Assembly (NCBI GenBank): GCA_007050885.1
Contig: SMYQ01000029.1
Location: 1-8,882, forward strand
From: Candidatus Bathyarchaeota archaeon
GTDB lineage: Archaea > Thermoproteota > Bathyarchaeia > 40CM-2-53-6 > RBG-13-38-9
Direction: 5' to 3'
Length of the DNA stretch: 8,882 bases
Under the pieces are notes generated by a model. The model was not told where the DNA came from. It saw only the letters and a list, made by a program, of their open reading frames with translations, and ran no database searches. Each line of letters starts with the position of its first letter. The first letter of the stretch is position 1. The position numbers were made by a program, and so were the translations under genes. Below, in pieces: positions 5,641-8,882 of this stretch.

Positions 5641-6459
5641 TTGGGAACGGCATTGGCACCGGAAAAATATTTTCTTAAGCTAAATAATCGTGTCAAATTT
5701 ATTCTTGACAAAGGACCTGATAACAGTCAAGGTGATTCCTCAACCCTAGAAAAAGGATTGAAGATGATTATAGAAAATAATTCTTTATGTGGGGAAGGAG
5801 TAGGTTTTGGAGTTCCTGCATTAGAATATCCAGGAAATATCATTTTCTCTACTTCAGCGAAAATCAAGAATGAAAATGGAACATTAGTTAAATCTTTTTC
5901 CATGGATGGTTCCCATAGAAAGACTTGGATGCATAAATTCACTATTAATAATAGGTTCTATTCAACTATTTCAAATAAGTTAAGTCACACTTACAAGAGA
6001 GACGAAAAATACCGGAAACTCATAAAAGGTTTAATGAAGTTCATAACAATTCTGGGACTTAGAATATCAACTCAGAAAACTCGTTCAAAAGGATTTGTAG
6101 ATATAACCTATGCAATATCAAGAGGCAATTTGGTAATTTCAGTTAATACTTCACGAATTCTTGACAAGAAATTCAATAAACTACTAATTTTCAATGAGCA
6201 ATCAGCAGATTTTGATCTATATAGAGATGATTTTACTCAATTAAGAAAAGACAATATCGGTGTATGGGAAGAGACAAACTGTCAAGAAGCATGTTTAACA
6301 AATGAATCCGCAAAAATTACGTTTTGTCTAATAAAACTTGACGGAGCAAAGCTATATAGAGGACGTGAACTCCTTCAACCACGCTTGGACTGGGCAGGAT
6401 TCTGTTATATAACTTCATCAAAAGTTGAAAATCATCAGTATATTATAGAGATAAAATAA
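5641..6459 (+). CDS. Unrecognised 272-residue protein, first gene of the radical SAM operon
   Basis: I do not recognise a named family. No membrane segment, signal peptide or standard nucleotide-binding motif is clear. The most distinctive stretch is a glycine-rich one at about 49-65, LCGEGVGFGVPALEYPG, followed by alternating hydrophobic and polar stretches that look beta-rich (NIIFSTSAKI, GFVDITYAI, NLVISVNTS). Near the C-terminus lie NCQEAC and GRELLQPRLDWAGF. It is probably cytoplasmic or loosely associated with the membrane. TTG at 5641 comes just after an in-frame TGA; a second TTG at 5653 is possible and no ribosome site separates them. The radical SAM gene begins 10 bases after its stop, so the two are very likely co-transcribed. 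Beta-rich proteins near glycosyltransferases sometimes act on carbohydrate, but that is only a guess here. Confidence 0.85.
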   Translation: MGTALAPEKYFLKLNNRVKFILDKGPDNSQGDSSTLEKGLKMIIENNSLCGEGVGFGVPALEYPGNIIFSTSAKIKNENGTLVKSFSMDGSHRKTWMHKFTINNRFYSTISNKLSHTYKRDEKYRKLIKGLMKFITILGLRISTQKTRSKGFVDITYAISRGNLVISVNTSRILDKKFNKLLIFNEQSADFDLYRDDFTQLRKDNIGVWEETNCQEACLTNESAKITFCLIKLDGAKLYRGRELLQPRLDWAGFCYITSSKVENHQYIIEIK

Positions 6460-6466
6460 GGAGATC
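6460..6466 (+). promoter_or_regulatory. Ribosome binding site of the radical SAM gene
   Basis: GGAGATC directly follows the preceding stop codon (TAA, 6457-6459), and GGAG sits six bases before TTG at 6470. It fixes that unusual start and shows that the radical SAM gene is read from a polycistronic message. Confidence 0.65.
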
Positions 6467-6469
6467 AGG

Positions 6470-7819
6470 TTGGTTGAAATTGTTCTTGTATATCCATTCT
6501 TTAAATCACGACTTGATCGATCTCCGTTTAGATTTCAACCGTTAGGAATCGGCTATATAGCTTCATTTCTGCGAAAAGCGAAATTGACAGTTAAACTAAT
6601 TGATTGCACGTTTCGTGATCGAAAAAGTGTTCTTAAGGAGATTATGGAATTAAAACCGAGGATTGTTGGAATTTATTCTATGTATTCCATGGAACAAGAT
6701 AGTATTGAACTTGCAAGGAGTATACGAAAAGTAACTGATCTTCTGATTGCAGGTGGACCGCTGCCCACAGCTAAGCCCTCAAGCTTTCTTGACGATTTCG
6801 ATCTTGTGGTTGTCGGAGAAGCTGAGAATACAATGCTTGAGATAGCAAAAACTTTCTTCGAAAATAGAGACCCAAAAACGGTTCCAGGGATAATATTCAA
6901 AGACGGTTCAAACACATATCATACAGGTAGAAGAAACACTATCGAAAATCTCGACTCTATACCTTTTCCTACAAGAGAACTATTCGACAATGATTCCTAT
7001 AAACAATATTACCAAAATAAATTCGGTTATACTATGACATCCATGATCTCTTCAAGAGGGTGCCCATTCCGCTGTGATTTTTGTAGCAGACCGATCTTCA
7101 AAGATGGTTTCAGATCAAGATCTCATGAAAACATAGTTGACGAGATGCAGTCAATAATGGATATGGGATATGATCTGATATGGTTCGCTGATGATTGCTT
7201 TACAATTTCAAAAGAGAGAGTAGTAAAAATATGTGATGAAATAATTAGACGTAAATTGAATGTAAAGTGGCAATGTCTTTCTAGGGTTGATGCTATGGAC
7301 CCAGAGATGGCCACTAGAATGAAGGAAGCAGGTTGTCAGAGAGTATATTTTGGTATAGAATCTGGGGATCAAAGAACCTTACATTTAATGAAAAAAGATA
7401 TTGATCTACAAACAGCTAGAAGCGCAGTTTATAACGCTAACAAAGCAGGAATTGAGACTGGAGCGTTTCTTATAATAGGTTATCCTGGAGAGAGTGAAGA
7501 AATGATTCTTAATACCATACATTTTGGAACCACTTTACCTCTTGATTATCTATCATTCACACTTCCTTATCCTATACCTGGAACGGGTTTATACGAAAAA
7601 GTAAAAGACGATCTGATCGAACCAAGAAAAAGTAGAATAAAACTTATTGAACAGACTCTTGAATTTAAATCCCAATATTCAGAATTTAAACTAAAATTTG
7701 CAATACTCAAGGGAACTGTACAATTTAGAATTAGAAAACATTTCGGACAGATTGGCTACAAATTATTTGGAAGACCATTTGAAAAGATTACTGATCTACT
7801 TTTTAAGATAATGAAATAA
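6470..7819 (+). CDS. B12-binding-domain radical SAM protein
   Basis: The 449-residue product has a cobalamin-binding Rossmann-like domain (about 1-140). Its features are LVYPFF near the start, RFQPLGIGYIASFLRKA, an IAGGPLPTAKP turn and VVVGEAENTM. The radical SAM barrel follows, with the [4Fe-4S] site C198-x3-C202-x2-C205 in SRGCPFRCDFCSRP and a later YFGIESGDQRTL motif. The cobalamin domain lacks the D-x-H-x-x-G lower-ligand motif, as is usual in the BchE-like class. Members do methylations, ring formations or C-C bond steps, for example in hopanoid, bacteriochlorophyll, archaeal lipid and natural-product pathways. The substrate cannot be read from sequence. The TTG start has a good GGAG site, and the operon context with a membrane glycosyltransferase suggests lipid or glycan modification. 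The C-terminal tail (about 400-449) is basic and amphipathic and might touch membrane. Confidence 0.93.
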   Translation: MVEIVLVYPFFKSRLDRSPFRFQPLGIGYIASFLRKAKLTVKLIDCTFRDRKSVLKEIMELKPRIVGIYSMYSMEQDSIELARSIRKVTDLLIAGGPLPTAKPSSFLDDFDLVVVGEAENTMLEIAKTFFENRDPKTVPGIIFKDGSNTYHTGRRNTIENLDSIPFPTRELFDNDSYKQYYQNKFGYTMTSMISSRGCPFRCDFCSRPIFKDGFRSRSHENIVDEMQSIMDMGYDLIWFADDCFTISKERVVKICDEIIRRKLNVKWQCLSRVDAMDPEMATRMKEAGCQRVYFGIESGDQRTLHLMKKDIDLQTARSAVYNANKAGIETGAFLIIGYPGESEEMILNTIHFGTTLPLDYLSFTLPYPIPGTGLYEKVKDDLIEPRKSRIKLIEQTLEFKSQYSEFKLKFAILKGTVQFRIRKHFGQIGYKLFGRPFEKITDLLFKIMK

Positions 7820-7835
7820 GAAATTCAGTGGCTGG

Positions 7836-8882
7836 ATGAGAACTATCAATATCATTAGAAATCGTAGATTCATTCTAGTAACTCTAAGTATAATTCTACA
7901 ATTTACTCTCGCTGGATTTCTAGGTCATCATTATGATATGGGTATCTTCTTTACTGTAGGTTATGCTGTATCGAATGGAAATTCACCTTATGGAATTTTT
8001 CCTGCAAGCATGATATTTGATGACCCAACTTTCTTTGAAGAACTGCCGGGAATAGGTTACCCTCCACCCTGGGCGCTGTATCTAGGATTAGTATACTCAC
8101 TAATCTATCAAACAACAAAGAACATATTTGTCTATAATCTGGCCATCAAACTTCCAATAATACTTAGTAATATTGGATTAGCTTTCATCGTTGAGAGAAT
8201 AGCTTTTACTCAAAATATTAGGAGAGAAACTTGCAATAAGATATTTTATTTTCTCCTTTTCAATCCTTTTATAATCTATATCTCAGCGATTTGGGGTCAA
8301 TTTGATTCTCTTGTTATCCTGACTACTATTTTCGCGCTTAACAAGTTATATGACCGCAATTTATTTTCTTCAGCAATTTTCCTAGGGCTTTCTTCATCCC
8401 TTAAGATTCTTCCATTGGTTCTTCTCCCTATGTTCATAATTTTTATCAAAAGGAATTATGATCTTAAATCTAATCTCAAATTCATTACAATATTCTTTTC
8501 AGTTCTTATGCTACTTGCATATTTCCCATTTTTAATATTCAACTGGGATACTTCAATAATTTTCAATAACGCAGATTTCCATTTTATCAGAGCAGGCGGT
8601 TTTACTCTCTTCAATATCTTTGATTTATTATATAATCAAACTTTTCTTTTTGAAAATTTAGAGGCTCTAGGTTACTTGTGGATTCCAGCATTATTATTGA
8701 CAATATTTCTGCTACATAGAACTAGACTCGATAATTATATGGATCTGGTAAGATGGGCTTCTTCTTTATTTTTTGTATTAATGTTGACCAGAAGTTGGGT
8801 GTCTGAACAGAATATTGTATTGCTTATTCCATTAGTCTTACTGACTGCTGTTTCCAATAATAATTGGTCTATGGCTCATTTT
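7836..8882 (+). CDS. GT-C-type membrane glycosyltransferase, GT87/PIG-M-like (partial)
   Basis: 349 codons are open to the right edge with no stop. The product is a multi-pass membrane protein whose first helix (about 11-29) is followed by HHYDMGIF with Asp34 in the first outward loop. That is where GT-C enzymes carry their catalytic acidic residue. Next come NSPYG (49-53) and GYPPPW (74-79), then NPFIIYISAIWGQFDS (143-158), and finally LGLSSSLKILPLVLLP around Lys190. This NP-x(n)-WGQ-D plus K-x-x-P pattern is typical of GT87 (DUF2029) and related mannosyltransferases that use polyprenyl-phosphate sugars at the outer membrane face. It begins 16 bases after the radical SAM gene and likely shares its transcript. 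The ATG has no strong ribosome site; an upstream GTG at 7829 meets a stop at once. Donor and acceptor are unknown. Confidence 0.85.
   Translation, partial: MRTINIIRNRRFILVTLSIILQFTLAGFLGHHYDMGIFFTVGYAVSNGNSPYGIFPASMIFDDPTFFEELPGIGYPPPWALYLGLVYSLIYQTTKNIFVYNLAIKLPIILSNIGLAFIVERIAFTQNIRRETCNKIFYFLLFNPFIIYISAIWGQFDSLVILTTIFALNKLYDRNLFSSAIFLGLSSSLKILPLVLLPMFIIFIKRNYDLKSNLKFITIFFSVLMLLAYFPFLIFNWDTSIIFNNADFHFIRAGGFTLFNIFDLLYNQTFLFENLEALGYLWIPALLLTIFLLHRTRLDNYMDLVRWASSLFFVLMLTRSWVSEQNIVLLIPLVLLTAVSNNNWSMAHF

Noticed and set aside
5727..7314. Minus-strand open frames at 5727-5942, 6673-6915 and 7123-7314
   Set aside because: They are antisense to the 272-residue protein and the radical SAM gene, with no ribosome site or motif seen.

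Overview
The window is AT-rich and most likely comes from an anaerobic archaeon. Three things point that way: AT-rich TATA-like boxes about 30-45 bases before several starts, Shine-Dalgarno sequences of the GGTGA/GGAG type beside frequent TTG or GTG starts, and an archaeal-style zinc ribbon in one gene. A TACK-type lineage such as Bathyarchaeia would fit, but no rRNA or other marker is present, so the lineage is a guess.

Region 1 (1-2837, minus strand) is an operon for a NADH-linked, iron-sulfur-rich oxidoreductase. In transcription order it has a NuoE/HydC-like [2Fe-2S] subunit with an unusual N-terminal zinc ribbon, a 642-residue NuoF/HydB/HndC-like flavin subunit, and the first 85 codons of a third subunit that opens with a plant-type [2Fe-2S] ferredoxin domain. 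The set matches the diaphorase part of NAD(P)-linked, often electron-bifurcating hydrogenases and formate dehydrogenases. The catalytic part lies beyond the left edge, so the terminal reaction cannot be read here.

Region 2 (2838-4462) begins with a divergent promoter region and a Gfo/Idh/MocA-family oxidoreductase (plus strand) whose usual catalytic Lys and His are both replaced. A terminator-rich gap follows. On the minus strand lies a 55-codon Cys/His-rich protein gene (4128-4295) with a near-ideal ribosome binding site. A perfect inverted repeat (4345-4365) sits beside its promoter.

Region 3 (4463-5531, plus strand) holds a VOC/glyoxalase-fold protein without the usual metal ligands and a multi-pass membrane protein of unknown function.

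Region 4 (5641-8882, plus strand) is a tight probable operon: an unrecognised 272-residue protein, a cobalamin-binding radical SAM enzyme, and a GT-C-type membrane glycosyltransferase that runs off the right edge. The gene spacings are 10 and 16 bases. Together they suggest a lipid or cell-surface glycan modification pathway. This cassette is the best candidate for an undescribed system, but its product cannot be read from the sequence. No tRNA, rRNA, CRISPR array, insertion sequence or phage gene was seen.
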